From JADYZU01 sp964540965 (GTDB lineage Bacteria; Pseudomonadota; Alphaproteobacteria; Rhodobacterales; Rhodobacteraceae): a DNA stretch of 64,000 nucleotides. Of this stretch, positions 1-8,929 are shown piece by piece. The position numbers and the translations under genes are program-made. The DNA lies in NCBI GenBank assembly GCA_964540965.1, contig CAZIOT010000003.1:62001-126000 (forward strand), given 5' to 3'. Every line of letters begins with the position of its first letter. Within the stretch, counting starts at the first letter, position 1. The notes beneath the pieces were generated by a model, which ran no database searches, was not told the DNA's origin, and worked only from the letters and a program-made list of their open reading frames with translations.

Positions 1-944
1 AAGTCTCGGTCCGCGATCTGTTCGGCATCGACAGCGAGATGAAGGTCAAGGCGTTCTCGGACCGCACCGACCGCGTGCCCGAGGTGGATTCCACCTACAA
101 GTTCGATCCCGATACGACGCTCGCCATCCTTGCCGGCTTTGCCTACAACCGCCGGGTGATGATCCAGGGCTATCACGGCACCGGAAAATCGACCCATATC
201 GAGCAGGTCGCGGCGCGGTTGAACTGGCCCTGCGTGCGCGTCAACCTTGACAGCCACATCAGCCGCATCGACCTGATCGGCAAGGACGCGATCAAGCTGC
301 GCGACGGCAAGCAGGTCACCGAATTCCACGAAGGCATCCTGCCCTGGGCCCTGCGCAACCCCGTCGCCATCGTGTTCGACGAATACGACGCCGGCCGCCC
401 GGACGTGATGTTCGTCATCCAGCGCGTGCTGGAACATGACGGCAAGCTGACCCTGCTTGACCAGAACGAGATCATCACCCCGCATCCGTATTTCCGGCTG
501 TTCGCGACCTCGAACACCGTGGGTCTGGGGGATACGACCGGGCTTTATCACGGCGTGCAGCAGATCAACCAGGCGCAGATGGACCGCTGGTCGCTGGTCG
601 CGACGCTGAACTACCTGTCCCACGATGCCGAAACCGCCATCGTCCTGGCCAAGAACCCGCATTACAACACGGAAAAGGGCCGCAAGACCATTTCGCAGAT
701 GGTGACGGTGGCCGACCTGACCCGGACCGCCTTCATGAACGGCGACCTGTCGACCGTGATGAGCCCGCGGACGGTCATCAACTGGGCGCAGAACGCCGAG
801 ATCTTCCGCAATGTCGGCTATGCCTTCCGCCTGTCGTTCCTGAACAAGTGCGACGAGCTTGAGCGGCAGACCGTGGCCGAATTCTATCAGCGCTGCTTTG
901 CCGAGGAACTGCCGGAAAGCGCCGCGTCGGCGGCGATGCGGTGA
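1..944 (+). CDS. cobS: Cobaltochelatase AAA+ subunit CobS (5' end cut by window)
   Basis: CobS is the AAA+ ATPase subunit of aerobic cobaltochelatase (CobNST), which inserts cobalt into hydrogenobyrinate a,c-diamide in cobalamin synthesis. The frame is open from base 3 and reads V-S-V-R-D-L-F-G before the first ATG at 39, which matches the family N-terminus, so the true start lies outside the window. About 313 residues are visible against roughly 330 in the family. A Walker A (GYHGTGKS) begins near visible residue 56, a Walker B-like IVFDEYD follows, and sensor-type FATSNT is present. CobT lies 1.6 kb downstream, with three other ORFs between. The stop overlaps a GTG that could couple translation of the next ORF. 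Confidence 0.95.
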   Translation, partial: VSVRDLFGIDSEMKVKAFSDRTDRVPEVDSTYKFDPDTTLAILAGFAYNRRVMIQGYHGTGKSTHIEQVAARLNWPCVRVNLDSHISRIDLIGKDAIKLRDGKQVTEFHEGILPWALRNPVAIVFDEYDAGRPDVMFVIQRVLEHDGKLTLLDQNEIITPHPYFRLFATSNTVGLGDTTGLYHGVQQINQAQMDRWSLVATLNYLSHDAETAIVLAKNPHYNTEKGRKTISQMVTVADLTRTAFMNGDLSTVMSPRTVINWAQNAEIFRNVGYAFRLSFLNKCDELERQTVAEFYQRCFAEELPESAASAAMR

Positions 945-1420
945 GGGGGCGGCGCCGGATCTCTGGCATGATTGGGCTTGTCGCAAGCCAGGCTTCCGCC
1001 GAGGTTAACTTCGCGATCGGCTACGAGGCCACGCCGCCTGAGGGAGTGTCGCTTTCCCGGATCGACGGCAGCGATGTGATCGCCGTTGATCCCGGATTCT
1101 GGCTGGCAAACCCCAACATTGTCGCGGTCTGCCATAACCCGCCCGGCAGCGATATTCCGGTCCTGTCTGACCAATGGCTCGCCAGCGCCGCGGCTCTGGC
1201 GGGTAGCGCAGGGTCAGAGGCCGGGCTCGAACCCTACGGGCACCGATACCACCTCACACCGGAAGGCGCGGCGTGGTTCAGCTTTGAGGTAGCCCGGGAC
1301 AATTGGGGACCGCGCGTCTATCGGTATTCTTACGAGCAGTTTTGCCATCGGTCCGATTGGTGTATGGTCTACATCCCGGCCGCCAGTCTTCACGCCTGCA
1401 CCGAACGACCCACAGGCTGA
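941..1420 (+). CDS. Orphan hypothetical protein, possibly exported
   Basis: I do not recognise this 159-residue frame. It opens at a GTG overlapping the cobS stop; an ATG at 968 is the alternative. From the GTG, the N-terminus (Arg-rich, a short hydrophobic stretch, then ASA before EV) resembles a weak signal peptide. The remainder is fairly acidic, with Cys in VCHNPPG and FCHRSDWC. Third-position GC looks lower than in cobS or cobT. No good ribosome-binding site precedes either start. It could be a lineage-specific gene, an acquired remnant or a chance frame; the 497-bp gap between cobS and the next gene otherwise holds nothing I can name. Confidence 0.35.
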   Translation: MRGRRRISGMIGLVASQASAEVNFAIGYEATPPEGVSLSRIDGSDVIAVDPGFWLANPNIVAVCHNPPGSDIPVLSDQWLASAAALAGSAGSEAGLEPYGHRYHLTPEGAAWFSFEVARDNWGPRVYRYSYEQFCHRSDWCMVYIPAASLHACTERPTG

Positions 1421-1441
1421 CATGTCTTGCAGGTTTGCCCG

Positions 1442-1732
1442 ATGATCCGCCACGCCGCCCTGTTCCGACTGATCCACGCGCCGGGTTCGGAGGCCGAGTC
1501 AGGCTTCCTGCGGGCGCTTGCGGCTTTGGCAACGATCCCCGGCGTCCAGGATTTCGCGATTTCGCGCGAGGTCAGCACGAAGAACCCCTATGCCTTTGCG
1601 GTGGCGATGAAATTCGCCGATCAGGCTGCCTATGACGTCTATGACGCCAACCCGGCGCATACCGCCTTCGTGCAGGACCGCTGGCTGACCGAGGTGGCCG
1701 AGTTCATGGAACACGACACCACGCCGCTTTGA
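1442..1732 (+). CDS. Dabb (stress-responsive A/B barrel) protein
   Basis: A 96-residue protein beginning MIRHAALFRL, the usual first strand of the Dabb dimeric alpha/beta-barrel fold. It continues with an alternating pattern ending in a helix (AYDVYDANPAHTAFVQD), typical of the family. Dabb proteins are small cytosolic dimers of mostly unknown function, some stress-induced and some ligand-binding or enzymatic. The frame is open upstream to 1427, but the ATG at 1442 matches the family start. It converges on the FMN reductase gene, with 49 bp between the two stops. Nothing ties it to cobalamin synthesis except position. Confidence 0.75.
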   Translation: MIRHAALFRLIHAPGSEAESGFLRALAALATIPGVQDFAISREVSTKNPYAFAVAMKFADQAAYDVYDANPAHTAFVQDRWLTEVAEFMEHDTTPL

Positions 1733-1781
1733 CCTGCGGCGGCGATGGTCGCCGAAGCAACCACCGCCGGACGCCCCGCCC

Positions 1782-2369
1782 TTACGCCGCGCGCGCGGCC
1801 ATGGTCGCCTTGGCCCACCAGGTCACGTCATCCAGCATCGCCGTGGCCGAATCGCCGATGGCGCCCTTGATGTCGTCCAGATTGCCCGAGCCGCCAAAGC
1901 CCGAGTGGACCTTGAACAGGTCGCTGCCGCCGATGCGGACATTGTTGCGGGTGGGGACCATCTGCAGCTCGACGCCGATGTTCTGCAGGTGGCCCAGCGC
2001 ATTGGCCGCCCCCATCGAGCCATAGCCGATCGAGCCGAACGGCTTGTGCTTCCATTCGACATAGGCCTGATCCAGCGCGTTCTTGAGCGCCCCGGTGATC
2101 GAGCGGTTGTATTCGGCGACGACGAAGATGTAGCCGTCGAATTCCGCGACCTTGGCCTGCCAGGTCTTGGCGACCTCGTTCTGCGACGGCACCCAGGCGT
2201 TCGAGGCGACTTCGTCGAAGAACGGCAGCGGATAGTCGCGCAGGTCGACGATTTCGGTGTCCAGCTGGCCATGGGCATCGGCCTGGGCCTTGATCCATTG
2301 GGCGGGAATGTCGCCGAAACGGGTCGGACGGGTCGAGGAAATGATGATCGCGATGCGGGGCTTGGTCAT
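1782..2369 (-). CDS. NADPH-dependent FMN reductase family protein
   Basis: 195 residues with a flavodoxin-like fold: the first strand and phosphate-binding loop read IAIIISSTRPTRFG, followed by DLRDYPLPFFDE and VAEYNRSITGALKNALD, all characteristic of the NADPH-dependent FMN reductase/chromate-quinone reductase family. Expected activity is two-electron reduction of flavin, quinone or azo acceptors with NAD(P)H in the cytosol. The start at 2369 was chosen because MTKPRIAI matches the family beginning; a much longer upstream frame is only the antisense of cobT. The gene lies opposite in strand to cobS and cobT, between them. Substrate cannot be told from sequence. Confidence 0.85.
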   Translation of the reverse strand: MTKPRIAIIISSTRPTRFGDIPAQWIKAQADAHGQLDTEIVDLRDYPLPFFDEVASNAWVPSQNEVAKTWQAKVAEFDGYIFVVAEYNRSITGALKNALDQAYVEWKHKPFGSIGYGSMGAANALGHLQNIGVELQMVPTRNNVRIGGSDLFKVHSGFGGSGNLDDIKGAIGDSATAMLDDVTWWAKATMAARAA

Positions 2370-2552
2370 GTCGGCCTCTGAGGTTTGCATTGGCCCCGTC
2401 ATGAATGCACGGCGGCGGTCTGGCAATCGCAGTTGCTGCGCGATGGCGCACAGGTCCTGTCGCGCGCCGCACCGCGGACGGCGGTTTTCCCCCTTCGCAA
2501 CCGCGGGCCGGCGGTGCTTGTTCCCGCCGCCGACTGGTGGTTTACCTGCGCC

Positions 2553-4424
2553 ATGAACAAGCCCACCGACAACCCCGCCGATCCGTTCAAGAAGGCTCTG
2601 GCCGAGGCCACCAAGGTCATGGCCGACGACCCTGACCTGACCGTGACCTATTCGGTCGATCCGCCGGGGATGACGAATGACACCGTGCGCCTGCCGCAGG
2701 TCAGCCGGCGGATGACGCGGGACGAGGTGCTGCTGGCCCGCGGCACCGCCGATGCCTTTGCGCTGCGCCACCGCTTCCACGACCCCAGGGTCGCCGCCCG
2801 CTACATGCCGCAGGGCCAGATGGCCCGCGACCTGTTCGAGGCGATGGAAACCGCCCGGGTCGAGGCGGTGGGCGCCCGCCACATGCCCGGCACCGCCGGC
2901 AACATCGACGCCAAGATCGCCAGCGACGCAAGGCGCAAGGGCTATGACCAGATCCGCGACCGCGCCGATGCGCCGCTGCCGGTCGCCGCCGGTTACCTCC
3001 TGCGCCACCTTGCCACCGGCCGCCCCCTGCCCGAGGGCGCGGGCCATGTCATGGACCTCTGGCGCGGCTTCATCGAGGAACAGGCCGGCGGCAAGCTGGA
3101 CGGCATCTCCGACCTGCTGGACGACCAGCGCGCCTTTGCCCGCTTTGCCCGCGGCCTGATTCAGGATCTGGGCTATGGCGACCAGCTGGGCGACGATCCC
3201 GACGGCGACGACGACAGCGACGATACGGCCGAGGACGGCGGCGCCGAGGAAGACGAACAGGATTCGGCCGGGCAGGAGGACGAGAGCGAGGAGGCCGACG
3301 CCAGCCCCGAGCAAAGCCAGGACGACACCGCCGATCCCTCGCAGGCCCAGGTCAGCATGGACCAGGAGGCCGATGCCGAGGACGCCGAAGAGGTCGAGAT
3401 GCCCGAGGGCGAGGCGCCTCTGGAACCGCCGCCCCCTGCCCCGTTCTCAGAGGCGAGCGCCGACTACCGCGCCTATGTCACCACCTTCGACGAAATCGTC
3501 GAGGCGCAGGATCTGGCCGAACCGGCCGAACTCGACCGCCTGCGCGCCTATCTGGACCAGCAGCTGGAACCGCTGAAAGGCGCCGTGTCGCGGCTGGCGA
3601 ACAAGCTGATGCGCCGCCTGCAGGCACAACAGAACCGCAGCTGGGAATTCGACCGCGAGGAAGGCATCCTTGACGTCGCCCGCCTTGCCCGCGTGGTGGC
3701 GAACCCGACCACGCCGCTGTCCTTCAAGGTCGAAAAGGACATGGAATTCCGCGACACCGTGGTGACGCTCCTGCTCGACAATTCCGGATCCATGCGCGGG
3801 CGGCCCATCAGTATCGCCGCGATCTGCGCCGATGTGCTGGCCCGCACCCTGGAACGCTGCCAGGTCAAGGTCGAGATCCTAGGCTTTACCACCCGCGCCT
3901 GGAAGGGCGGGCAAAGCCGCGAGAAATGGCTGGCCGAGGGCCGCCCCGCTGCGCCGGGCCGGTTGAACGACCTGCGCCATATCATCTACAAATCCGCCGA
4001 TGCGCCCTGGCGCCGCGTCCGGCCCAATCTGGGCCTGATGATGAAGGAGGGGCTGCTCAAGGAAAACATCGACGGCGAGGCGCTGGAATGGGCGCACAAG
4101 CGGCTGGCGGCGCGGCGCGAACAGCGCAAGATCCTCATGGTGATCTCGGACGGCGCCCCGGTCGACGATTCGACGCTGTCGGTCAACCCGGCGAATTATC
4201 TGGAAAAACACCTGCGCGACGTGATTGCGATGGTCGAACGCAAGAAGCTGGTCGAACTGATCGCCATCGGCATCGGCCATGACGTGACCCGCTATTACGA
4301 CCGCGCGGTGACGATCACCGATGTCGACCAGCTGGCCGGCGCGATGACCGAACAGCTTGCCGGCCTGTTCGACACCGACCCGCGCAAGCGGGCGGCGGTG
4401 GTGGGGATGAACAAGGCGCGATAG
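2553..4424 (+). CDS. cobT: Cobaltochelatase subunit CobT
   Basis: The 623-residue MIDAS-bearing subunit of aerobic cobaltochelatase, partner of CobS and CobN. The N-terminal half is helical. A very acidic Asp/Glu/Gln-rich linker spans about residues 210-300. The C-terminal von Willebrand A domain carries the metal site DNSGSM near residue 408, with VISDG further on. The ATG at 2553 (MNKPTDNPADPFKKAL) was chosen because it matches the family; an upstream ATG in frame at 2385 adds residues that are antisense to the FMN reductase 5' region. CobN is not in this window. Confidence 0.95.
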   Translation: MNKPTDNPADPFKKALAEATKVMADDPDLTVTYSVDPPGMTNDTVRLPQVSRRMTRDEVLLARGTADAFALRHRFHDPRVAARYMPQGQMARDLFEAMETARVEAVGARHMPGTAGNIDAKIASDARRKGYDQIRDRADAPLPVAAGYLLRHLATGRPLPEGAGHVMDLWRGFIEEQAGGKLDGISDLLDDQRAFARFARGLIQDLGYGDQLGDDPDGDDDSDDTAEDGGAEEDEQDSAGQEDESEEADASPEQSQDDTADPSQAQVSMDQEADAEDAEEVEMPEGEAPLEPPPPAPFSEASADYRAYVTTFDEIVEAQDLAEPAELDRLRAYLDQQLEPLKGAVSRLANKLMRRLQAQQNRSWEFDREEGILDVARLARVVANPTTPLSFKVEKDMEFRDTVVTLLLDNSGSMRGRPISIAAICADVLARTLERCQVKVEILGFTTRAWKGGQSREKWLAEGRPAAPGRLNDLRHIIYKSADAPWRRVRPNLGLMMKEGLLKENIDGEALEWAHKRLAARREQRKILMVISDGAPVDDSTLSVNPANYLEKHLRDVIAMVERKKLVELIAIGIGHDVTRYYDRAVTITDVDQLAGAMTEQLAGLFDTDPRKRAAVVGMNKAR

Positions 4425-4880
4425 GCGGAAAGTCCCCTTCGAAGAACGTTGCCTGCCCCCATACGAGCGGTGCGTTGGGGGATGCGGGCAGCGGTTCGCG
4501 GGGCTGTTGCCGCTATACGGACGCCGACAACGGCACAATCTCAGCCGGTGGTCCTGTGCCGACACCGATCCCGAACCCGGCTTCGGCAGCCGCTGTGCCG
4601 GGTACCGGCAGGTTCGCCAACCTGTCCGGTAGCATTGCCTTCACCTCCAGCACGCTTGCGATCCTGCCCGGCGACGGCGCGGTTGACTACACAAGCATAC
4701 CCGGCGGGAACGCCGCAATCGGGCCGCTGCGGGCGGGCGGAGCGCCGGCCTCGTTCCGTCCTTTCATGACTGATCCTCCCCGCATGGCGATGAAGGCAGT
4801 CCTAGTCCCGAGGGCCCTTCCGCGCCTCGCCTGTCCCGGCCGAAGGTGCTAGGACACCGGCACAGCAGACGGAGACCGCC
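4425..4880. other. Intergenic region with no supported gene
   Basis: This 456-bp gap lies between cobT and the aminopeptidase gene. A 125-codon frame (4475-4852, plus strand) is rich in Gly/Ala/Pro/Ser, has no recognisable domain and no clear ribosome-binding site. Base composition is less GC-biased than in the flanking genes, so this may be decayed sequence. The promoter of the downstream gene should lie near its right end. Confidence 0.4.
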
Positions 4881-6674
4881 ATGTTCCAGACATTCGAGAC
4901 CACCGCCAGCCCCGAACAGGGGCCGCCGCGCCTTGCAGCGTTGCGTCGGGTGATGGCGGCCGAGGGGCTGGACGTCTGGCTGGCGCCGCGGGCCGATGTC
5001 TATCAGGGCGAATATGTCGCACCTTGTGACGAACGGCTGGCCTGGCTGACCGGCTTTACCGGCTCGGCCGGGTTCTGTGCCGTGACGGCCGATCGCGCCG
5101 GGGTCTTCATCGACGGCCGCTATCGCACCCAGGTCAAGGCGCAGGTCGCCGGGGATTTCACGCCGGTGCCCTGGCCCGAGGTGAAACTGGCCGACTGGCT
5201 TGAGGAGGTGCTGCCCGCCGGCGGCGTGATCGGCTTTGACCCCTGGCTGCATACGGTCGAGGAGATCGCCGGGCTTCAGACCCGGCTGGGGCCACAGGGC
5301 TTTGCCCTGCGACCGATGCCGAACCAGATCGACGGGCTGTGGACCGACCGCCCGGCGCCGCCTGCCGCGCCCTTCACCGCCTGGCCCGAGGCGCTGGCCG
5401 GCGAAACCGCCGCCGCCAAGCGCGCGGCGCTGGCCGAGGGGCTGCGCAAGGCCGGGCAGCGCGCCGCGGTACTGACCTTGCCCGATTCCATCTCCTGGCT
5501 GCTGAACATCCGCGGCAAGGATGTGGAAAAGAACCCGGTGACGCATGCCTTTGCCGTGCTGCACGACAGCGGCGCCGTCGATCTTTTTGCCCGGCCGGGC
5601 AAGGCCGAGGCGCTGGCGCTGGACGGGGTGGCGCTGCACGATCAGGACGGCTTTGCAGGGGCGCTGGCCGCACTTCCCGGCCCGGTCCGGCTAGACCCGA
5701 AATCAGCGCCGCAGGCGGTGGCGACCGCGCTCGAGGCCGCGGGCATCCCTTGGGTCGCCGGCACGGATCCCTGCCTTCTGCCCAAGGCACGCAAGAACCC
5801 GGTCGAGATCGCCGGGATGCGCGCCGCCCATGACCGCGACGGCGCGGCGATGGTCAATTTCCTTGCCTGGCTTGATGCCGAGGCGCCGAAGGGCGGGCTG
5901 ACCGAGATCGCGGTGGTCCGTGCGCTGGAAGGGTTCCGGCGGGCGACGAACGCGCTTCTCGACCTGTCCTTTGACACGATCTGCGGCGCCGGCCCCGATG
6001 GCGCGGTGATCCATTACCGCGTGACCGAGGACAGCGACCGGCCGGTCACGCCGGGGCAGCTTCTGCTGGTCGATTCCGGCGGGCAGTATCTGGACGGCAC
6101 CACCGACATCACCCGCACCATGGCCGTCGGGCCGGTGCCCGAGGATGCCGCCCCGGCCTATACCCGCGTCCTGCAAGGCATGGTCGCGATCAGCCGGGCG
6201 CGGTTCCCCAGGGGCGTCAACGGCGCCCATCTCGATTCCCTCGCCCGGTATCCGCTGTGGCTTGCCGGGCAGGATTACGATCACGGCACCGGCCATGGCG
6301 TCGGCGCCTATCTGTCGGTGCACGAGGGGCCGCAGCGGCTGTCGCGGCCGTCCGATGTGGTGCTCGACCCCGGCATGATCCTGTCGAACGAGCCGGGATA
6401 TTACCGCGAGGGCGCCTTCGGCATCCGGATCGAGAACCTGATCGTGGTCGAGGAACAGCCTGCTCCGCCGGGCGGCGACGCCCAGCGCAAGTGGCTGGGG
6501 TTCGAGACGCTGACCTTTGTGCCCTTTGACCGCAGGCTCATCGTTGCCGACATGCTGTCGGACGGAGAGCGGGCGTGGATCGACGGCTATCACGCACAGG
6601 TGCTGGACAGGATCGGCCCGCGGGTCGAGGGGGCGGCGCTGGACTGGCTGAAGGCGGCCTGCGCGCCGCTGTAA
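4881..6674 (+). CDS. Xaa-Pro aminopeptidase (M24 family)
   Basis: A 597-residue aminopeptidase P, a cytosolic dinuclear-metal peptidase that removes an N-terminal residue preceding proline. It has the long three-domain form: two creatinase-type N-terminal domains (to about residue 300), the pita-bread catalytic domain, and a C-terminal extension. Metal ligands are visible in order: Asp in LLLVDSGG (about 397) and DGTTDITRT (about 408), His in HGTGHGVG (about 470), Glu in NEPGYY (about 503) and Glu in IRIENLIVV (about 516). The ATG is preceded by a GGAG-type site (acggagaccgcc). It appears monocistronic. Confidence 0.93.
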   Translation: MFQTFETTASPEQGPPRLAALRRVMAAEGLDVWLAPRADVYQGEYVAPCDERLAWLTGFTGSAGFCAVTADRAGVFIDGRYRTQVKAQVAGDFTPVPWPEVKLADWLEEVLPAGGVIGFDPWLHTVEEIAGLQTRLGPQGFALRPMPNQIDGLWTDRPAPPAAPFTAWPEALAGETAAAKRAALAEGLRKAGQRAAVLTLPDSISWLLNIRGKDVEKNPVTHAFAVLHDSGAVDLFARPGKAEALALDGVALHDQDGFAGALAALPGPVRLDPKSAPQAVATALEAAGIPWVAGTDPCLLPKARKNPVEIAGMRAAHDRDGAAMVNFLAWLDAEAPKGGLTEIAVVRALEGFRRATNALLDLSFDTICGAGPDGAVIHYRVTEDSDRPVTPGQLLLVDSGGQYLDGTTDITRTMAVGPVPEDAAPAYTRVLQGMVAISRARFPRGVNGAHLDSLARYPLWLAGQDYDHGTGHGVGAYLSVHEGPQRLSRPSDVVLDPGMILSNEPGYYREGAFGIRIENLIVVEEQPAPPGGDAQRKWLGFETLTFVPFDRRLIVADMLSDGERAWIDGYHAQVLDRIGPRVEGAALDWLKAACAPL

Positions 6675-6675
6675 T

Positions 6676-6703
6676 GTGGCGGTGGGCGTTTGCCCACCCT
6701 ACG
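6676..6703. repeat. Dispersed short palindrome, copy A
   Basis: Arms GGTGGGC and GCCCACC flank a GTTT loop, followed by CTACG. On the minus strand it reads CGTAGGGTGGGC...GCCCACCG, matching copies at 48569 and 49067. It lies just past the aminopeptidase stop, between convergent genes. Confidence 0.7.
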
Positions 6704-6731
6704 CCCCGGTCATAGTCGCGGGGGCGCGGGC

Positions 6732-7466
6732 CTACTCGAGCCGTTCGCTATCGAGAACGCGGTAGATTTCCCGCCGCACCAGTTTGCGCACATTGTGGGT
6801 GATGCGTTCGCCAAGGGTGCCCTGCAGTTCCTGCCGCACAACCTCGGTCACGATCTGGCGCAGCAGCGCCTCATCGATCACCGTCTGCGGGCCGAACAGG
6901 GGGTCGAACCCGGCATCCGGATCGTCCTCAAGCCGGCCGGCATGGGAGAAACGCAAATCCTCGGCCAGGTCGTCGGCGCCTTCGTCGACACCGGCCATCG
7001 GCGCATCGGCGGCGCGGTGCAGGAACACCGGATCGTCGGGGGCGACATCGACCAGCCGCAGCCCGGCCTCTTGAAGGCGGCTGCGGAACACCGGCGCGTC
7101 GTCGGCGGGCGGGGCGGACCAGTCCATGACCGGCACGTCTTCCGACCCGTCGGGTTCGAATTCGCTGTCCTGCACCGTCACCGCCGCCTCGATCTGCGCG
7201 GCCAGCCGCGCCACGGCGCCGGCTGCATCGTCCGACAGACGTTCGGCCTCGGCGATCGGCAAGGGGTCGTTCGCAGCCCAGGGGGCCAGCGGCAGCGGCA
7301 TATCGGCGCGAAACTCCGCCTCCTCGGCCACGCGCAGGGCGGGGGTCAAGAGCAGCCGGTCGGGTTCGGGTGACACCCGCGGCGGCGGCGCGTCGCGATC
7401 GGCCACAAGCCGCCGGATCGAGGACAGCACATCCTCAAGCTCCACGTTCGTCACGGGGTCCGACAT
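6732..7466 (-). CDS. PopZ-like acidic polar-organising protein (DUF2497 type)
   Basis: A 244-residue acidic protein with the PopZ layout. A short N-terminal helix (VELEDVLSSIRRLVADRD) is followed by a long, low-complexity Pro/Asp/Glu-rich linker (about 25-190). The C-terminal helices (EALLRQIVTEVVRQELQ, then ERITHNVRKLVRREI) resemble the oligomerisation region of PopZ/DUF2497. PopZ forms polar condensates that anchor chromosome and cell-cycle proteins. Gene order supports the call: in alphaproteobacteria a DUF2497 gene often follows tolC, as it does here (75 bp downstream on the same strand). Similarity is judged by eye; another low-complexity protein remains possible. Confidence 0.55.
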   Translation of the reverse strand: MSDPVTNVELEDVLSSIRRLVADRDAPPPRVSPEPDRLLLTPALRVAEEAEFRADMPLPLAPWAANDPLPIAEAERLSDDAAGAVARLAAQIEAAVTVQDSEFEPDGSEDVPVMDWSAPPADDAPVFRSRLQEAGLRLVDVAPDDPVFLHRAADAPMAGVDEGADDLAEDLRFSHAGRLEDDPDAGFDPLFGPQTVIDEALLRQIVTEVVRQELQGTLGERITHNVRKLVRREIYRVLDSERLE

Positions 7467-7541
7467 TGACCTACCTGCCTTGCCTCGGGCCCCAGACTAG
7501 CGCGGATTGCCGCGTCTGCCAACCGATACGGACAATCTGCC

Positions 7542-8912
7542 TCAATCGGCGTTGATCGCCTCGAGCACGCGGTCCAGCGCCTGCCCCTGCTGCGAGGTCG
7601 CGGTCGGCGCCCGTTCGACAAGGTTGTAATAGGCTTCGGGGTCATAGATCTGAACGTTCAGGTTCAGATGCTGCGCCGTCAGCAGGCCCATCGACGAGAG
7701 CAGCGAATAGCTTGCCACCGTTTCATCGACCTGCGCCGAGATCAGGTTCGCCCGCGCGTCAAGCAGTTCCTGTTCCGCGTTCAGCACGTCCAGCGTGGTG
7801 CGCGCGCCAAGGGTCGCTTCCTCGCGGATGCCGTCAAAGGCGATGGTCGCCGCCTGCACCTGCCGTTCCGAGGCGTCGCGGCTGGCACGGGCGACCTCGA
7901 GATAGGAATAGGCGTTGGCGACGCCCTGCTCCAGCGCCTGCGCCGTGGTCAGAAGCTGCGCCCGCGCCGCGTCACGGTTGGCCATCACCTGGCGGATCTG
8001 CGCGGAATAAAGGCCGCCGGAATAGATCGGCCCGCCGACGCTGATGCCGATCCGTTCGGTGGTGCTTTCGAAATCGTCGTTGACGGTCAGCGAGCCGTTC
8101 AGCGTCACCGTCGGCGTGGTGGCAAGTTCGGCCCGCTGCAGGTTGATCTCGGTCGCGGCGACCGAATGCTGCGCCTGTTGCAGGGTCGGGTGGTTGGCCA
8201 GGGCCAGCGACTGCGCCTCGCGCAGCGACTGGGTGATCCGCACCGGCGACACTGCGGCAAGCTGCCCCGGCGCACGGCCGACCGCAGCCTCGTACTCCGC
8301 CTGCGCGCGGGCAAGGGTGCCCTGTTCGGCGGCCAGCAGGCTGCGCGCGGCGGCAAGCCGTGCCTCGGCCTGGGCAACATCGGTGCGCGTCACCTCGCCC
8401 ACGTCGAAACGGTCCTGCGCGGCGCGCAGTTCCTGGGTGATGAGCCGCAGGTTGCTGTCGCGCAACTCGATGAAGGCGATGGACCGCCGCACTTCCATAT
8501 AGGCGCTGACGATGCGCAGCAGGATCTGCTGTTCGGCATTGATCAGGCTTTGCCGGGTGGCCAGCACCATTTCGCGCTGCGCCTCGACGCCCAACGCGCT
8601 GCGGCCGTTGTCCCACAGCGTCATCTGCGCGGAAATCGAGATCGAATTGGTCAGGATGTCCTGCCCCGGCGCCAGGGGTTCGCCCGTCGCGGCGACCGAG
8701 GCCGACCACGACACGATCGGCCGCAGTTCGGCGACGGCCATCGCCACATCCTCGTCCGCGGCGCGCAGCAGTGCGCGGTTCTGGTCGAGCACGCCGGAAT
8801 GGTCATAGCCGTAGGCCAGCGCGTCGGCCAGCGTTTCGGCCGAGACCGCAGCGGTGGAAAGGCCCAGCGCCACGGCAGCCACCGCCACCCGCGCCATCAG
8901 AGTCCTGAACAT
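7542..8912 (-). CDS. tolC: TolC family outer-membrane channel protein
   Basis: 456 residues beginning with a signal peptide (MFRTLMARVAVAAVALG, cleavage after VSA). Two homologous halves of long amphipathic helices follow, with typical phrases such as FDVGEVTRTDVAQAEARLA and EATLGARTTLDVLNAEQELLDAR. TolC trimers form the outer-membrane exit duct for type I secretion and RND/ABC efflux. The start at 8912 removes an N-terminal extension that overlaps the upstream gene. It lies 17 bp behind the PCMT-like gene and 75 bp ahead of the PopZ-like gene, so the three probably share a transcript. No membrane-fusion or pump gene is adjacent. Confidence 0.93.
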   Translation of the reverse strand: MFRTLMARVAVAAVALGLSTAAVSAETLADALAYGYDHSGVLDQNRALLRAADEDVAMAVAELRPIVSWSASVAATGEPLAPGQDILTNSISISAQMTLWDNGRSALGVEAQREMVLATRQSLINAEQQILLRIVSAYMEVRRSIAFIELRDSNLRLITQELRAAQDRFDVGEVTRTDVAQAEARLAAARSLLAAEQGTLARAQAEYEAAVGRAPGQLAAVSPVRITQSLREAQSLALANHPTLQQAQHSVAATEINLQRAELATTPTVTLNGSLTVNDDFESTTERIGISVGGPIYSGGLYSAQIRQVMANRDAARAQLLTTAQALEQGVANAYSYLEVARASRDASERQVQAATIAFDGIREEATLGARTTLDVLNAEQELLDARANLISAQVDETVASYSLLSSMGLLTAQHLNLNVQIYDPEAYYNLVERAPTATSQQGQALDRVLEAINAD

Positions 8913-8929
8913 TCCGGTCCCTCCGGTCA

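Noticed and set aside
2370..3314. A long 5' extension of the FMN reductase frame
   Set aside because: It is the complement of cobT. The reductase family start is at 2369.
4475..4852. A 125-codon frame between cobT and the aminopeptidase gene
   Set aside because: No ribosome-binding site, no domain, biased composition; treated as intergenic.
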